Source of the DNA: Bacteroidota bacterium
Lineage (GTDB): Bacteria; Bacteroidota; Bacteroidia; Chitinophagales; Chitinophagaceae
Length of the DNA stretch: 64,000 nt
NCBI GenBank assembly: GCA_018268105.1
Contig: JAFDXG010000126.1
Coordinates: 1-64,000 of the forward strand
Reading direction: 5' to 3'
Translations under genes and position numbers: made by a program
The notes under the pieces: generated by a model
Told to the model about the DNA's origin: nothing
What the model saw: the letters and a program-made list of their open reading frames with translations, nothing else
Databases searched by the model: none
Part shown: piece after piece, positions 35,446-44,745 of the stretch
Layout: each line of letters opens with the position of its first letter
Numbering within the stretch: the first letter of the stretch is position 1

Positions 35446-35829
35446 ATGACCAATAACACAACAGAACCCAAGCCGCTTGTTTACTCCTGCTCGGGTTGCA
35501 GCAGTGCTGCACAAATGGCAAATTATCTGGCCATTCAGATGGATAGAAAAGGTATCGCTGAAATGTCGTGCATTGCAGGAGTGGGGGGCAATGTAAAAAA
35601 GCTGGTGAAAACAGCACAATCGGGGAGAAAGATTATTGTGATTGACGGTTGTCCGCTGGCCTGCTCAAAAGCATGTCTGAACAATCATAATCTTTCACCG
35701 GATCTGCATTTTGAACTTACTAAGTTTGGCGTAAGTAAAAAACAACACGAAGATTTTGATATGGCGCAGGCTGCACTTGTAATGCAGGAATTAGAAAATC
35801 AGTTACAACCTGTTAGTAATAATGTATAG
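35446..35829 (+). CDS. DGC-domain putative zinc-binding protein
   Basis: From the ATG at 35446 the product has 127 residues; an upstream start would run into the promoter. It carries the family's Cys motifs in order: YSCSGCSSAAQ (about 14-24), MSCIAGVGGN, and VIDGCPLACSKAC (the Asp-Gly-Cys that names the domain). These are probably metal or Fe-S ligands. No pathway is firmly established for the family. The palindromic operator upstream indicates regulated expression, and the large gene at 36028 is probably in the same operon. Confidence 0.85.
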   Translation: MTNNTTEPKPLVYSCSGCSSAAQMANYLAIQMDRKGIAEMSCIAGVGGNVKKLVKTAQSGRKIIVIDGCPLACSKACLNNHNLSPDLHFELTKFGVSKKQHEDFDMAQAALVMQELENQLQPVSNNV

Positions 35830-36007
35830 CATTATATTCCCGGCGTATTTATTTTTAATGTTGTCTGCGCAAAACTTCCACTCCAATTTTCAGCATATCT
35901 CGCAGCAGTCCGACAAAATTAAAACACCTGCTAGCCGATGCCACGTTACCGGGACATCATGTATCTCGTATGTCAGCGACTATGAAGAAATACATCAACC
36001 AGTTTAG
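35822..36007 (+). CDS. Possible small protein overlapping the DGC gene end
   Basis: A 61-codon frame whose ATG overlaps the last 8 bases of the DGC gene and which ends 20 bp before the next start. It begins with a short hydrophobic stretch (MYSIIFPAYLFLML). Nothing conserved is recognised. It may be chance in the 198-bp gap. Confidence 0.2.
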   Translation: MYSIIFPAYLFLMLSAQNFHSNFQHISQQSDKIKTPASRCHVTGTSCISYVSDYEEIHQPV

Positions 36008-36027
36008 ATTACATCTTAATACACAAC

Positions 36028-37836
36028 ATGCAGCAACACGCAATTCATACCTTTCATATTCCGGTAATGGGTTTGGCTTTTACCATTGACAGCCCCGTAA
36101 AAGTAGCGAGGTATGGGATATCTTCGGTAATCTCCATTGTGGAAGACAAGCTGATTGAAATGATGAGACGACACTATTATCCCTGGATAGGAAAGGAATA
36201 TCAACCCATTGGTACCCAGGATAATGATTACAGAGCAAGGCGAATCACCGACTATCTCAATCTTGTCAATACAATAGTGCAAGCACAGGTAGAAAAATTG
36301 AAAAATGCAGCTTTTGAAGCGGGTTCTGAAATCGTGAAATATTTTGAAATGCTGCCTGAGCACAGTTCTCTAAAGCAATTGTACCGGCAAATGATACATG
36401 CAAAGAATGCACCTGAGAAAGAAAAGCTGGAGGCACTTTTAAGAACATATATAAAACCTGGTGGTATTGATGTAAATATCATGACCAAAATTGACCGGAA
36501 TAATTTTGACGGGAATGGTGAAGTATTGACAGACGGTTCAGATGCAGTATCCGCATTGCGGGGTTATGCAAAAAGTAACCTAACTAATTCATCCGTTATC
36601 TTTTCAGCAGGCATGAATCCCCGCTTGTATAATTACCTCGGAACCTGCAGTGAGTTTGACATAAACGAAGATGGCGGATTTTCAAAAAGAATAATTGTAA
36701 AAGTGAGTGATTACCGGTCTGCACTTATACAGGGGAAATACCTTGCCAAAAAAGGTATTTGGGTAAGTGAGTTTAGGATAGAGTCGGGGCTAAACTGCGG
36801 GGGGCATGCATTTGCAACAGATGGATTTTTGCTGGGTCCTATACTGGAAGAATTCAGGATAAAGAAACTGGAACTGACTGATTCTCTTTTTGAAATTTAT
36901 AGTGCTGCCTGCCTGAGAATAAAGAATAAAATCATTATCCGTCCGCCGCAAATTTCTGTTTCTGTACAGGGTGGCATTGGGACTTATGAGGAAGATGAGA
37001 TGTTGCGCCACTATTACGGAGTTGACAGCACAGGATGGGGTACTCCATTTCTTTTGGTCCCCGAAGCTACCACTGTTGATGAAAATACACTGAATCTCTT
37101 GTGTGCAGCAGAAGAAAAAGATATGGCATTAAGCCGGAATTCCCCATTAGGAGTAAGATTTCATTATCTTAATGGCACCAGTTCTCATGCAGAAAAATTA
37201 TCCCGTATAGCCAGAGGTAAACCTGGCAGCCCCTGCACTGAAAAGCATCTTGTATTTAATACAGAGTTTACCAAAGAACCAATATGTACGGCATCCCGCA
37301 AATACCAGGAGTTAAAAATTGCACAACTGCAATCACTGGATCTTCCGGAAACCACATATAAAGAGCAGGCAGAGGAGGTATTGGACAAAGAATGTTTGTG
37401 TATTGGACTAAGTAATTCTGCAGCTATTCAGTACAATCAATCTTTTGTTAAAAAGCTAAATGCTGTAGCAATTTGTCCCGGCCCCAATATTGTCAATTTT
37501 TCCAAAGTAGTATCACTACAATCCATGACAGATCACATTTATGGTCGAAAAAATATTCTTACAAACAGCAATAGACCAAATATGTTTATTGCAGAACTGA
37601 AGCTGTATATAAAATATTTTGAAGAAAAACTGGAAGAAGAGTCGAAGCGGAAAATATTGGAGAAAAATAAAAAACACAATGCTGGTTTTTTCTCAAATCT
37701 TTTAAATGGTATCAGTTACTACCGTTCACTGCCAATCTCAAATTTACCTGCAAGGGAGATTTTCGTCATGGGGCTTGATCTTGCATTGGAAGAGATACAG
37801 CATTTGAATGATCTGTATTCACTAACAGGTGATTGA
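36028..37836 (+). CDS. Large protein of unknown function linked to a DGC protein
   Basis: A soluble 602-residue protein with no signal peptide or membrane helix. The N-terminal ~200 residues are helical. The middle section has strand-helix alternation with Gly-rich turns such as RIESGLNCGGHAFATDGFLL and SVSVQGGIGTYEEDEMLRHY, which resembles FMN-binding TIM barrels of the glutamate synthase or nitronate monooxygenase kind but cannot be assigned. Later come Cys-containing segments KECLCIGLSNSA and VAICPGPNIVNFS. A helical, charged tail closes the protein. It lies 198 bp behind the DGC gene and probably shares its operator, so a redox or metal-related job is inferred. Confidence 0.6.
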   Translation: MQQHAIHTFHIPVMGLAFTIDSPVKVARYGISSVISIVEDKLIEMMRRHYYPWIGKEYQPIGTQDNDYRARRITDYLNLVNTIVQAQVEKLKNAAFEAGSEIVKYFEMLPEHSSLKQLYRQMIHAKNAPEKEKLEALLRTYIKPGGIDVNIMTKIDRNNFDGNGEVLTDGSDAVSALRGYAKSNLTNSSVIFSAGMNPRLYNYLGTCSEFDINEDGGFSKRIIVKVSDYRSALIQGKYLAKKGIWVSEFRIESGLNCGGHAFATDGFLLGPILEEFRIKKLELTDSLFEIYSAACLRIKNKIIIRPPQISVSVQGGIGTYEEDEMLRHYYGVDSTGWGTPFLLVPEATTVDENTLNLLCAAEEKDMALSRNSPLGVRFHYLNGTSSHAEKLSRIARGKPGSPCTEKHLVFNTEFTKEPICTASRKYQELKIAQLQSLDLPETTYKEQAEEVLDKECLCIGLSNSAAIQYNQSFVKKLNAVAICPGPNIVNFSKVVSLQSMTDHIYGRKNILTNSNRPNMFIAELKLYIKYFEEKLEEESKRKILEKNKKHNAGFFSNLLNGISYYRSLPISNLPAREIFVMGLDLALEEIQHLNDLYSLTGD

Positions 37837-37880
37837 GGTTTTAAAAGCGACAATTTACCAAAAGCTGATATTTTAAAATT

Positions 37881-39212
37881 TTATTTCTGCTCCATTTTAT
37901 ACACCGGTTGCTGTTTGCAAACAATTTTCTTCTCTTTATCACACCAGGTTCGCTGAGCTTTCGTAATTGTTTGCTGTTGTGCTGTATTCAGCAAAGTTGT
38001 CCAGGAAACATTATTGGCAAAATGCCCCACTGATTTTTCGAGTGATTCCCTGAAGTTGAAGGTGAATATTCCACCGGTGCTATTTCCTGCAGACAATTCT
38101 CCCTTAGATGCGGCAGTCATTAATATGGAGGTAGGGTTGCTGTTCAAAAAAAGTGCCTTACAATTTTCCATATTCCAGCCTATGGATGAGCTTCGGGTGG
38201 TAGCAACGTCTGTACTGATGGTATTACTTTGAGAAGGATCGGCATTGCAGCAATCGCTTAAAATAAGATTTAGTCTCGCTCCTTTGGCTTTAATTCTTTT
38301 ATATATCTCCTCCATATTAAGAGTATATTGCCCGCCATAGGTTTGGAAGGCTTTATCCCTCAGGTCGAGAAAGGGAAATGTATAACTGTCTTTTATATTA
38401 GCGAAACCGTGTCCTGAATAGTAAAATACAACCATATCGCCGGGATTGGGGTCTAAGGCGCTGATGGCATTATCAACGTTTACTTTGCTGAAATCTTTTC
38501 CAAAAATTACTTTTGGAACAAATTGTATTTGCATAAACTCAGCCAGTTGACTGAAAGTATTATAAGTAGCATCCTTATCTACCACACAGGTAGGTCCAAT
38601 AGATATATCGTCAGTGTTAGCTACCAGCAACAGCAGCATTCTGATCTTTTTCTGTTCGGGCAGAATAACCCTGGTTGTTGCTTCTTCAAAAAAGTTTTCA
38701 TAAAAATCATCCTGTTCTGTAAAATATTTTGATACTAATTCTTTGGTAAGATCTGCTTCATTCAGCAATCTGTGTGTGAATTCTCCTTCTACATCTTTAC
38801 CATCATCTCCGGTTGAAATTACAGAGCCCGGCTCAAATATTCCGGTTGATGCGTTTTTCTGAAACCAGAAAATATCTGGTTCATATTCCAGTTTTGAAGG
38901 ACCAACTACTACCTGGGGATCGTATCCTTCAAATACAAGGATATTTTCATTGGTTTGTTTGCCTTCCGCTCCGTCATCTAAGTAATGTTCTTTCATTTGA
39001 AGGTCTACTATTACTGGTTTATGGGTTTCATCATCAATGAAATTAACTCTTATAAATCCGGTTCCATCCCCGTTCCTGACCATAAATGCACTATATTTTT
39101 CACTGTTCTTGCCTATGTTAAAATGATAATCAAATTCATAAATGGAGGGTTGTGCAAAACCAGAACTGCTGCAAATAACTGCGCAAATAAGCAGAAAGAG
39201 TCTGAAGAACAT
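37881..39212 (-). CDS. Exported caspase-family (peptidase C14) protein
   Basis: A 443-residue protein with a Sec signal peptide (LICAVICSSSGFAQ). The N-terminal ~180 residues are beta-rich and of unknown family. The C-terminal ~250 residues are a caspase-like p20 domain: FYYSGHGF gives the catalytic His and LILSDCCNAD the catalytic Cys. Bacterial members (metacaspase or orthocaspase type) cut after basic residues in several cases, but specificity cannot be read here. It converges with the unknown 602-residue gene, 44 bp apart, and has no visible partner. Confidence 0.87.
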   Translation of the reverse strand: MFFRLFLLICAVICSSSGFAQPSIYEFDYHFNIGKNSEKYSAFMVRNGDGTGFIRVNFIDDETHKPVIVDLQMKEHYLDDGAEGKQTNENILVFEGYDPQVVVGPSKLEYEPDIFWFQKNASTGIFEPGSVISTGDDGKDVEGEFTHRLLNEADLTKELVSKYFTEQDDFYENFFEEATTRVILPEQKKIRMLLLLVANTDDISIGPTCVVDKDATYNTFSQLAEFMQIQFVPKVIFGKDFSKVNVDNAISALDPNPGDMVVFYYSGHGFANIKDSYTFPFLDLRDKAFQTYGGQYTLNMEEIYKRIKAKGARLNLILSDCCNADPSQSNTISTDVATTRSSSIGWNMENCKALFLNSNPTSILMTAASKGELSAGNSTGGIFTFNFRESLEKSVGHFANNVSWTTLLNTAQQQTITKAQRTWCDKEKKIVCKQQPVYKMEQK

Positions 39213-39432
39213 GACGGCGGGGTTTAACTGAAAGGAATAACTAAAGCTAATATTCTGTTGGTATAATTCAAAATTATTAACAAGACGGAATTGATAATAT
39301 GTGGTTAACAGGAATTAAAGATTGCAAAAGTCTTTTGAAAAATGCCCAGACCTTATTTTAACATCCCTGCAACAAATCAAATCATCAATATCCGCAACAT
39401 TCATGGTTATTTGTAATGTAAACTTTTCCCGG

Positions 39433-39981
39433 ATGATTAAATGTTTACAACTATTTTCTTTCCTATTCTTTTGTTCCGTTGCATACCCGCAACAGAATGA
39501 TTTTTTATCGCTGAAAAAAAGGGGACGGACTATCAAAAATTATTTTACAGGCTCACCCATATCATTCATTCATATTAATGGTTCTTTAATTGAAGGCACG
39601 CTGGAAAGAATATATAAAGACAGTATTTTTTTATACAACTATGATATCAGGATGACACCCACACCCTGGGGTACCAGGTTTGCAGATACTGTGGACAGGT
39701 ACGATCTCAGGTATCATTTTAATGAAATAGCTGCCATACCCAAACCAGGGAAATCATTTGAATTTGTTCGTAACGGCACCCTGTTCATGATTGGCGGCGT
39801 AGGGTATGCGTTCCTGCACACATTCAATGGTATTATACAAAAGAGGAAGATTGAACCCACTACATTAGCTATTGCGGGAGGAGTGGCACTTTTAGGATTT
39901 ACTATGAAAAAACTTCGTAAATATTATTATCCAATTGGAAAAAGATATACCTTAAGTTATATAACACTCGCTACGGAGTAA
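39433..39981 (+). CDS. Exported protein with a C-terminal membrane helix, unknown
   Basis: From the ATG at 39433 the product has 182 residues with a signal peptide (LFSFLFFCSVAYPQQ); longer frames upstream lose it. Residues about 35-110 look like a small beta barrel (ISFIHINGSLIEGTLERIYK, then DSIFLYNYDIR). Two hydrophobic stretches follow (about 112-130 and 140-157), the second being TTLAIAGGVALLGFTMKKLR. I do not recognise a family. Confidence 0.55.
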   Translation: MIKCLQLFSFLFFCSVAYPQQNDFLSLKKRGRTIKNYFTGSPISFIHINGSLIEGTLERIYKDSIFLYNYDIRMTPTPWGTRFADTVDRYDLRYHFNEIAAIPKPGKSFEFVRNGTLFMIGGVGYAFLHTFNGIIQKRKIEPTTLAIAGGVALLGFTMKKLRKYYYPIGKRYTLSYITLATE

Positions 39982-40043
39982 AAATCTGTTCGCGGGAAAA
40001 ATTCAATTGTTTATTTTGCAGCCTCAATATTTTTAGTTGTATT

Positions 40044-40766
40044 GTGAGGAATTTTATATCCAAATCCTGGCGATTTATCAAAAGACTGTTGCTGATACTT
40101 TTTATCCTGCAATTTGTATATATATTTCTATTAAAATGGTTTGATCCGCCGGTAACACTTACTCAGTTGGGAAGCTTACTCAGCGGATACGGTTTGAAAA
40201 GAGATTATGTAAGCGCAGAAGAAATTTCGCCCTGGGCGGGGCTTGCAGTTATTGCATCGGAAGATCAGCTTTTCCCCGATCATAATGGATTTGACTGGAA
40301 AAGCATAGAACGCGCTATAGCAAAAAATAAAAGAAAAAAAAACAGGATTGCCGGAGCTTCCACTATCAGTCAGCAGGTAGCAAAGAATGTATTTCTTTGG
40401 CAGGGACGCACCTGGTTCAGAAAGGGACTGGAAGTGTATTTTACGTTTATGATTGAGCGGGTATGGGGCAAACAGCGCATACTTGAAGTGTATCTTAATG
40501 TATCGGAAATGGGTAAAGGTATTTTTGGTATAGAGGCCGCAGCTCAAAACTATTTTAATAAACCAGCTTCAAAACTTACCAGGACTGAGTCTGCTATGAT
40601 AGCAGCATGCCTTCCCAATCCGGTCCGTTTTAGTGTTAGGCCTATATCCCGTTTTGTGGCCGTACGTTATCCCTGGGTGCTTTTGCAAATGAGCAACCTT
40701 GATAATGATCCCGATATAATGAAATTGCTTCCGGGCAGAATAGTCAAGACTTCACCATCTAAGTAA
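40044..40766 (+). CDS. mtgA: Monofunctional peptidoglycan glycosyltransferase
   Basis: A 240-residue protein from a GTG at 40044. One N-terminal membrane anchor (about 12-32) precedes a GT51 domain. The motifs are EDQLFPDHNGFDW (catalytic Glu), AGASTISQQVAKN, RKGLEVYFTFMIE and RILEVYLNVSEMGKGIFGIE. It polymerises lipid II into glycan strands at the periplasmic face; no transpeptidase domain is present, which separates MtgA from class A PBPs. Its 3' end overlaps the convergent fabH by 15 bp. Confidence 0.93.
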   Translation: MRNFISKSWRFIKRLLLILFILQFVYIFLLKWFDPPVTLTQLGSLLSGYGLKRDYVSAEEISPWAGLAVIASEDQLFPDHNGFDWKSIERAIAKNKRKKNRIAGASTISQQVAKNVFLWQGRTWFRKGLEVYFTFMIERVWGKQRILEVYLNVSEMGKGIFGIEAAAQNYFNKPASKLTRTESAMIAACLPNPVRFSVRPISRFVAVRYPWVLLQMSNLDNDPDIMKLLPGRIVKTSPSK

Positions 40767-41801
40767 AACACTCCCCCAGGTATAACCACTTCCGAAAGCA
40801 GCAAGGCAAACCAGGTCGGCAGGTTTTATCTTTCCTGCTTCCCAGGCCTCACAAAGCGCTATTGGTATTGATGCGGCAGTGGTGTTGCCATACTTTTGAA
40901 TATTGTTATATACTTTTTCATCACTGAGCCCCAGTTTTTGCTGCACAAATTGTACTATCCGGAGATTGGCCTGATGTGAGATAAGCATATCAATATCTCC
41001 GGGTTTATATCCGTTTGCATTGAGTGCTTCCATTATTACTTCCGGAATTTTTACAATTGCCTTTTTAAATACACCCGGGCCATCCATGAAGGGAAAATTC
41101 TGTGCATTGTCAATCATGCTATGGCTCATAAACATTTCTCCGATTTCTGCGGTATCAAAACTGGCAAGTGGTTGCTGCACCCAGTAATTGGCATGCGTAC
41201 CTGGGTTGTACATAGCGAGGCTCTCTGCATTTTCTCCATCGCTGTGTAAATGCGTACTAAGTACACCTCGATTTTGTTCTTCAGTGGGTTGCATTACTAC
41301 CGCGCCTGCACCATCCCCAAAAATAACAGATACGCTCCTGCCTCGGGTACTAAAATCCAAACCGAATGAATGCTTTTCACTTCCTACTACCAGTATGTTT
41401 TTGTACATACCAGAGCGAATAAACTGATCGGCAACACTCAGTGCATATACAAATCCGCTGCATTGGTTTCTTATATCAAGTGCACCGGTTTCCCCCATCT
41501 TCATGGCTCTTTGCAACAATACCCCACAACCGGGGAAATAATAATCAGGGCTCAAAGTGGCAAAAATGATAAAATCAATATCCTGCGCAGTCGTACCGGC
41601 CCGTTCTATTGCTATCCTGGACGCCTCAACAGCCATAGTGGTTGTAGTTTCGCCAACCCGTTTCGCATACCTGCGTTCCTTTATGCCGGTTCTTTCCTGT
41701 ATCCATGCATCACTGGTCTCCATGTACTTTTGAAGTTCGAAATTCGTAACAACATGTTCGGGGACATACATCCCAATTCCTGCAATTTTTGCACGCGGCA
41801 T
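40752..41801 (-). CDS. fabH: Beta-ketoacyl-ACP synthase III
   Basis: A protein of 349 residues from the ATG at 41801. The Cys-His-Asn triad is visible: IRNQCSGFVYAL, ISHQANLRIV and KYGNTTAASIPIAL. GSGYTWGSVLLRW ends the protein as usual. FabH condenses acetyl- or branched acyl-CoA with malonyl-ACP to start fatty-acid synthesis. It is not linked here to plsX or acpP, so it may be a second copy with a specialised primer; related ketoacyl synthases for other lipids remain possible. Confidence 0.87.
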   Translation of the reverse strand: MPRAKIAGIGMYVPEHVVTNFELQKYMETSDAWIQERTGIKERRYAKRVGETTTTMAVEASRIAIERAGTTAQDIDFIIFATLSPDYYFPGCGVLLQRAMKMGETGALDIRNQCSGFVYALSVADQFIRSGMYKNILVVGSEKHSFGLDFSTRGRSVSVIFGDGAGAVVMQPTEEQNRGVLSTHLHSDGENAESLAMYNPGTHANYWVQQPLASFDTAEIGEMFMSHSMIDNAQNFPFMDGPGVFKKAIVKIPEVIMEALNANGYKPGDIDMLISHQANLRIVQFVQQKLGLSDEKVYNNIQKYGNTTAASIPIALCEAWEAGKIKPADLVCLAAFGSGYTWGSVLLRW

Positions 41802-41862
41802 AACAATCAAATTATTGTTGTTAAATAAAAATACTTACTCTCCGGCAAAATAATCCAGTTAA

Positions 41863-42513
41863 TTATTTGATATTAATTGGGAGTACAACCCTGGTGTCGT
41901 CCCAGCCAATCCATAAGTTAGCACCGGAATTTGTATTTTCAGTTTCCATTGTGAATACTTCAATAGGTTTGGGAGATTTTACTATGGGTACGGTAAATTT
42001 AAAAAGGTCTTTAGTTTCGTCTATTTTTAATCCCCAGCTATATAAGTCTTTGTTAAGAATCAAAGTCCATTCTGTTGGTTGAGGGATGCAATATAAAATA
42101 TAATTACCCCTGGGAACCTTTGTGCCTTCAATGGTTACATCCTCAAAGATGTTTATCTCAGTGGCTTCATTGGCGCCAAGCCTCCAGCGTTCGCCGAACT
42201 TCACTATGCCTCCAAATATTTTTCGGCCACTTTTCTGTGGGCGACTGTAAAATATCCTGAACACCGGGGCAGTCTTAATGCTTCCGATCATCTTTAGTTT
42301 AGGATATTCCATCGGGAAGTATATTACATCGAGCGGGGATTTATCAAGTATGGAAATTGGTACTCCCGACTCGTGTACTACAGGTGGAAATATTTTAGAA
42401 CTATCCATGGTGTTGCTGCTTTCCGAGGATCCGCTCTGGCAGGAAAAGCTAAATACAATAGCGAATGAAATCATAATTGCACAACTGTATTTGCGCAGTA
42501 AAATATTTCTCAT
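41863..42513 (-). CDS. DUF2911 lipoprotein
   Basis: A 216-residue protein from ATG 42513; another ATG four codons upstream is equally possible. The signal ends in FSFSC, a lipobox. The DUF2911 core shows YSRPQKSGRKIFG, WRLGANEATEI and RGNYILYCIPQPTEWTLI. The family has no settled function; the fold looks like a beta sandwich. It is the downstream member of a tandem pair with the gene at 42532, 18 bp apart. Confidence 0.83.
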   Translation of the reverse strand: MRNILLRKYSCAIMISFAIVFSFSCQSGSSESSNTMDSSKIFPPVVHESGVPISILDKSPLDVIYFPMEYPKLKMIGSIKTAPVFRIFYSRPQKSGRKIFGGIVKFGERWRLGANEATEINIFEDVTIEGTKVPRGNYILYCIPQPTEWTLILNKDLYSWGLKIDETKDLFKFTVPIVKSPKPIEVFTMETENTNSGANLWIGWDDTRVVLPINIK

Positions 42514-42531
42514 GGGCAACAACATAATTTT

Positions 42532-43101
42532 TTAAAAACTTATGGGTAATACAACTTCAGTATCCTCCCATGCCATCAACAGTTCGACGCCGGTTGCAGT
42601 CTGTTTAAAAAGCATGGAAAACATCTCTACAGGGGTATCCGTTTTCAAAGTCTTCACGGTAGTACGTAATATATCTTTTTGTTTATCGTAAGCAAAAGCG
42701 CCCCATACATCATTATCCCTGTTGATAATAATCGTCCATTTATCTTTTTCAGGAATGGCGTACATAGTGTACCTGCCTTTTTTGATTTTCGTATTTCCGA
42801 TTTTGATATCCTTATAGCAAGTAATTTCAGTAGCCTCGTTTGCCCCCAAACGCCATACTTGGCCATATTCCACAAGTTCTCCAAATATTTTTCGGTTCTT
42901 TTTTACAGGCCGGCTGTAAATAATTCTGACAACAGGAGATTCCGGGGCTTGTTTCCTGATTTTGAGAATCGGGTAGTCAACAGGAAAATAAAGCATATCC
43001 ATAGGTGAATTGTCTGGCAAGGGCCAATTCTCCTGTGCCGATACCTGAAGGGTGAGTATCAAAGCGATACCGGTTAGTAATGATTTCAAAGTTTTTTTCA
43101 T
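42532..43101 (-). CDS. DUF2911 exported protein
   Basis: A protein of 189 residues with a Sec signal peptide (GIALILTLQVSAQ). YSRPVKKNRKIFG, WRLGANEATEI and KGRYTMYAIPEKDKWTIIIN match the neighbour at 41863 closely, so the two come from a tandem duplication, one soluble and one lipidated. A TACATTTG box ends only a few bases before the ATG. Confidence 0.83.
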   Translation of the reverse strand: MKKTLKSLLTGIALILTLQVSAQENWPLPDNSPMDMLYFPVDYPILKIRKQAPESPVVRIIYSRPVKKNRKIFGELVEYGQVWRLGANEATEITCYKDIKIGNTKIKKGRYTMYAIPEKDKWTIIINRDNDVWGAFAYDKQKDILRTTVKTLKTDTPVEMFSMLFKQTATGVELLMAWEDTEVVLPISF

Positions 43102-43106
43102 AGCAG

Positions 43107-43114
43107 CAAATGTA
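43107..43114 (-). promoter_or_regulatory. -7 box of the DUF2911 pair
   Basis: On the minus strand TACATTTG ends six bases before the ATG at 43101, which would give a nearly leaderless transcript. No TTTG was found at the expected -33 distance. Confidence 0.4.
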
Positions 43115-43154
43115 CAGGATTGACCGTTGCCGAAAAAGTGAAGCTATTGCTTTG

Positions 43155-43748
43155 TCAGCCATTCATTATTTTAAGAAAATATTCCTTTGCAAAGCATTCT
43201 GCATCCGGCAGGAATGCTCCAGATAATGATTCCAGTTGTTTATAATTTTCAATAAAAATTTCAAATGCCCGGGTGCTGTCATGCATATAAGCTGCCCGGC
43301 GAACCAACCCGCGAAAGCTGTTGCGTACCCCATCAGTAAATCGGTAATTAAACAACCAGTTTTGTGCCTTCATATAAGGAAGTATCATTCGGAAACCTTC
43401 TGGAAGTACATCCTTAAACTGCTCAAGCACCTGATAAGTGTCGCGGGAAAAAGACATTAGACTCCCGGGATTAAACAAAGATTCGTTCTTTGCCAGGAAA
43501 TGATCGTATACTATATCTATAAATGCCCCGGAATATAATCCATAATCCGCCCTGAAGAAAGTTTTGGCGTCACGGGTAGCGTTGTGGGTATCAGTATAAT
43601 TATCAATAGCCCGATGCAACATTATGCCCTGACAGATCAATGTGGGGAAGTCGTTTTTTTTGCTTCCTTTTACAAAATCGCTGATCATATTACCCACTAA
43701 TACCTGCGGCTGTTGAAATGATAAATATGCATGGGCCAGATAGTTCAT
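43155..43748 (-). CDS. acpH: ACP phosphodiesterase (AcpH-like)
   Basis: From ATG 43748 the protein has 197 residues and is soluble. It begins with the family's MNYLAHAYLSF and continues with VGNMISDFVKG, GIMLHRAIDNYTDTH and FIDIVYDHFLAKN, which hold the Asp/His metal ligands. AcpH removes the 4'-phosphopantetheine arm from acyl carrier protein. fabH lies two genes away, a possible loose link to lipid metabolism. Confidence 0.85.
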   Translation of the reverse strand: MNYLAHAYLSFQQPQVLVGNMISDFVKGSKKNDFPTLICQGIMLHRAIDNYTDTHNATRDAKTFFRADYGLYSGAFIDIVYDHFLAKNESLFNPGSLMSFSRDTYQVLEQFKDVLPEGFRMILPYMKAQNWLFNYRFTDGVRNSFRGLVRRAAYMHDSTRAFEIFIENYKQLESLSGAFLPDAECFAKEYFLKIMNG

Positions 43749-43828
43749 ACCCACAAGATAAATCTATAGTCAATTATTACAAACTAAGGCTTTGTAAACA
43801 CTTTAACAACTGATTTCAATTCATAGAT

Positions 43829-43836
43829 TATTTTTG
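43829..43836 (+). promoter_or_regulatory. -7 box of the cupin-like gene
   Basis: TATTTTTG lies 21 bp upstream of the ATG at 43858 and matches TAnnTTTG. The only TTTG upstream (43791) is 34 nt away, too far for a normal pair. Confidence 0.4.
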
Positions 43837-43857
43837 CGTTACAAAACTATAACCTGT

Positions 43858-44745
43858 ATGTTATTAAAGGCGGTGGATACGGTAGAAACAATCTCTCCCG
43901 ATATATTCAAGAAACAATATTATGAGGCTAGCCGGCCTTTAGTGATACGTAATTTATCTCACCAATGGCCTGCCTATACAAAATGGAACTGGGATTATTT
44001 TAAAGCAATTGTAGGTGACAAAAAAGTGGGCATCTATAATAATGTTAAAAGTGATGCTTATACCCCTGTAAATAAGGCTGATGATTATACAACATTTGGT
44101 GAATATGTTGATATGATAAAAAAGGGACCTGCCGGATGGAGGATATTTTTGTTTAATATATTTGATCATGCACCTCAGTTAACGCATGATTTTGAATGGC
44201 CGGACCAACTCATGAAAGGATTTGTAAAAAGATTCCCTATGTTGTTTGTAGGCGGAGCTTCTTCCATTACTCATATGCATTTTGATATTGACCTGTCGCA
44301 TATTTTGCACACACAGTTTACCGGCAGAAAACGTGTATTGCTTTTCCCTTATGAAGAGCAGTATAAACTTTACCGGAAACCTTATGAAGTGCTTAGCCTT
44401 GCAGATTTCTCAAATTACTACAAGCAAACTGGAAAACCAGATTACTCAAGTTTCCCGGCACTGCGGCTGGCAAAGGGATTTGAAGTGGTGCTGGAACATG
44501 GCGACACCCTGTTTATGCCAGCAGGGTACTGGCACCACATGGAATATATTGACAGTGGTTTTGCTATGAGTTTAAGGGCAATGCAATCAGGATTAGGCGG
44601 TAAATTGCGGGGCGCATGGAACTTGATCGGGATGCGTAATATTGACACCCTTCTGAAAAAAACCGCGCCAAAATGGTGGTACAACTTCAAAAAAGAAAGG
44701 ATAATGCTCGCAGCAAAAAAGGAACTTGATGAAGTTAAAATATAA
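43858..44745 (+). CDS. JmjC/cupin-8 type Fe(II)/2-oxoglutarate oxygenase
   Basis: A protein of 295 residues from ATG 43858. THMHFDIDLSHI supplies the iron ligands H141 and D143. MPAGYWHHMEY supplies the distal His (226 or 227). Between them RKRVLLFPYEEQYKLY holds the Lys/Arg and Tyr commonly used for 2-oxoglutarate. PLVIRNL near residue 35 is the usual opening strand. Members hydroxylate proteins such as ribosomal components, but the target here is unknown. Confidence 0.83.
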   Translation: MLLKAVDTVETISPDIFKKQYYEASRPLVIRNLSHQWPAYTKWNWDYFKAIVGDKKVGIYNNVKSDAYTPVNKADDYTTFGEYVDMIKKGPAGWRIFLFNIFDHAPQLTHDFEWPDQLMKGFVKRFPMLFVGGASSITHMHFDIDLSHILHTQFTGRKRVLLFPYEEQYKLYRKPYEVLSLADFSNYYKQTGKPDYSSFPALRLAKGFEVVLEHGDTLFMPAGYWHHMEYIDSGFAMSLRAMQSGLGGKLRGAWNLIGMRNIDTLLKKTAPKWWYNFKKERIMLAAKKELDEVKI

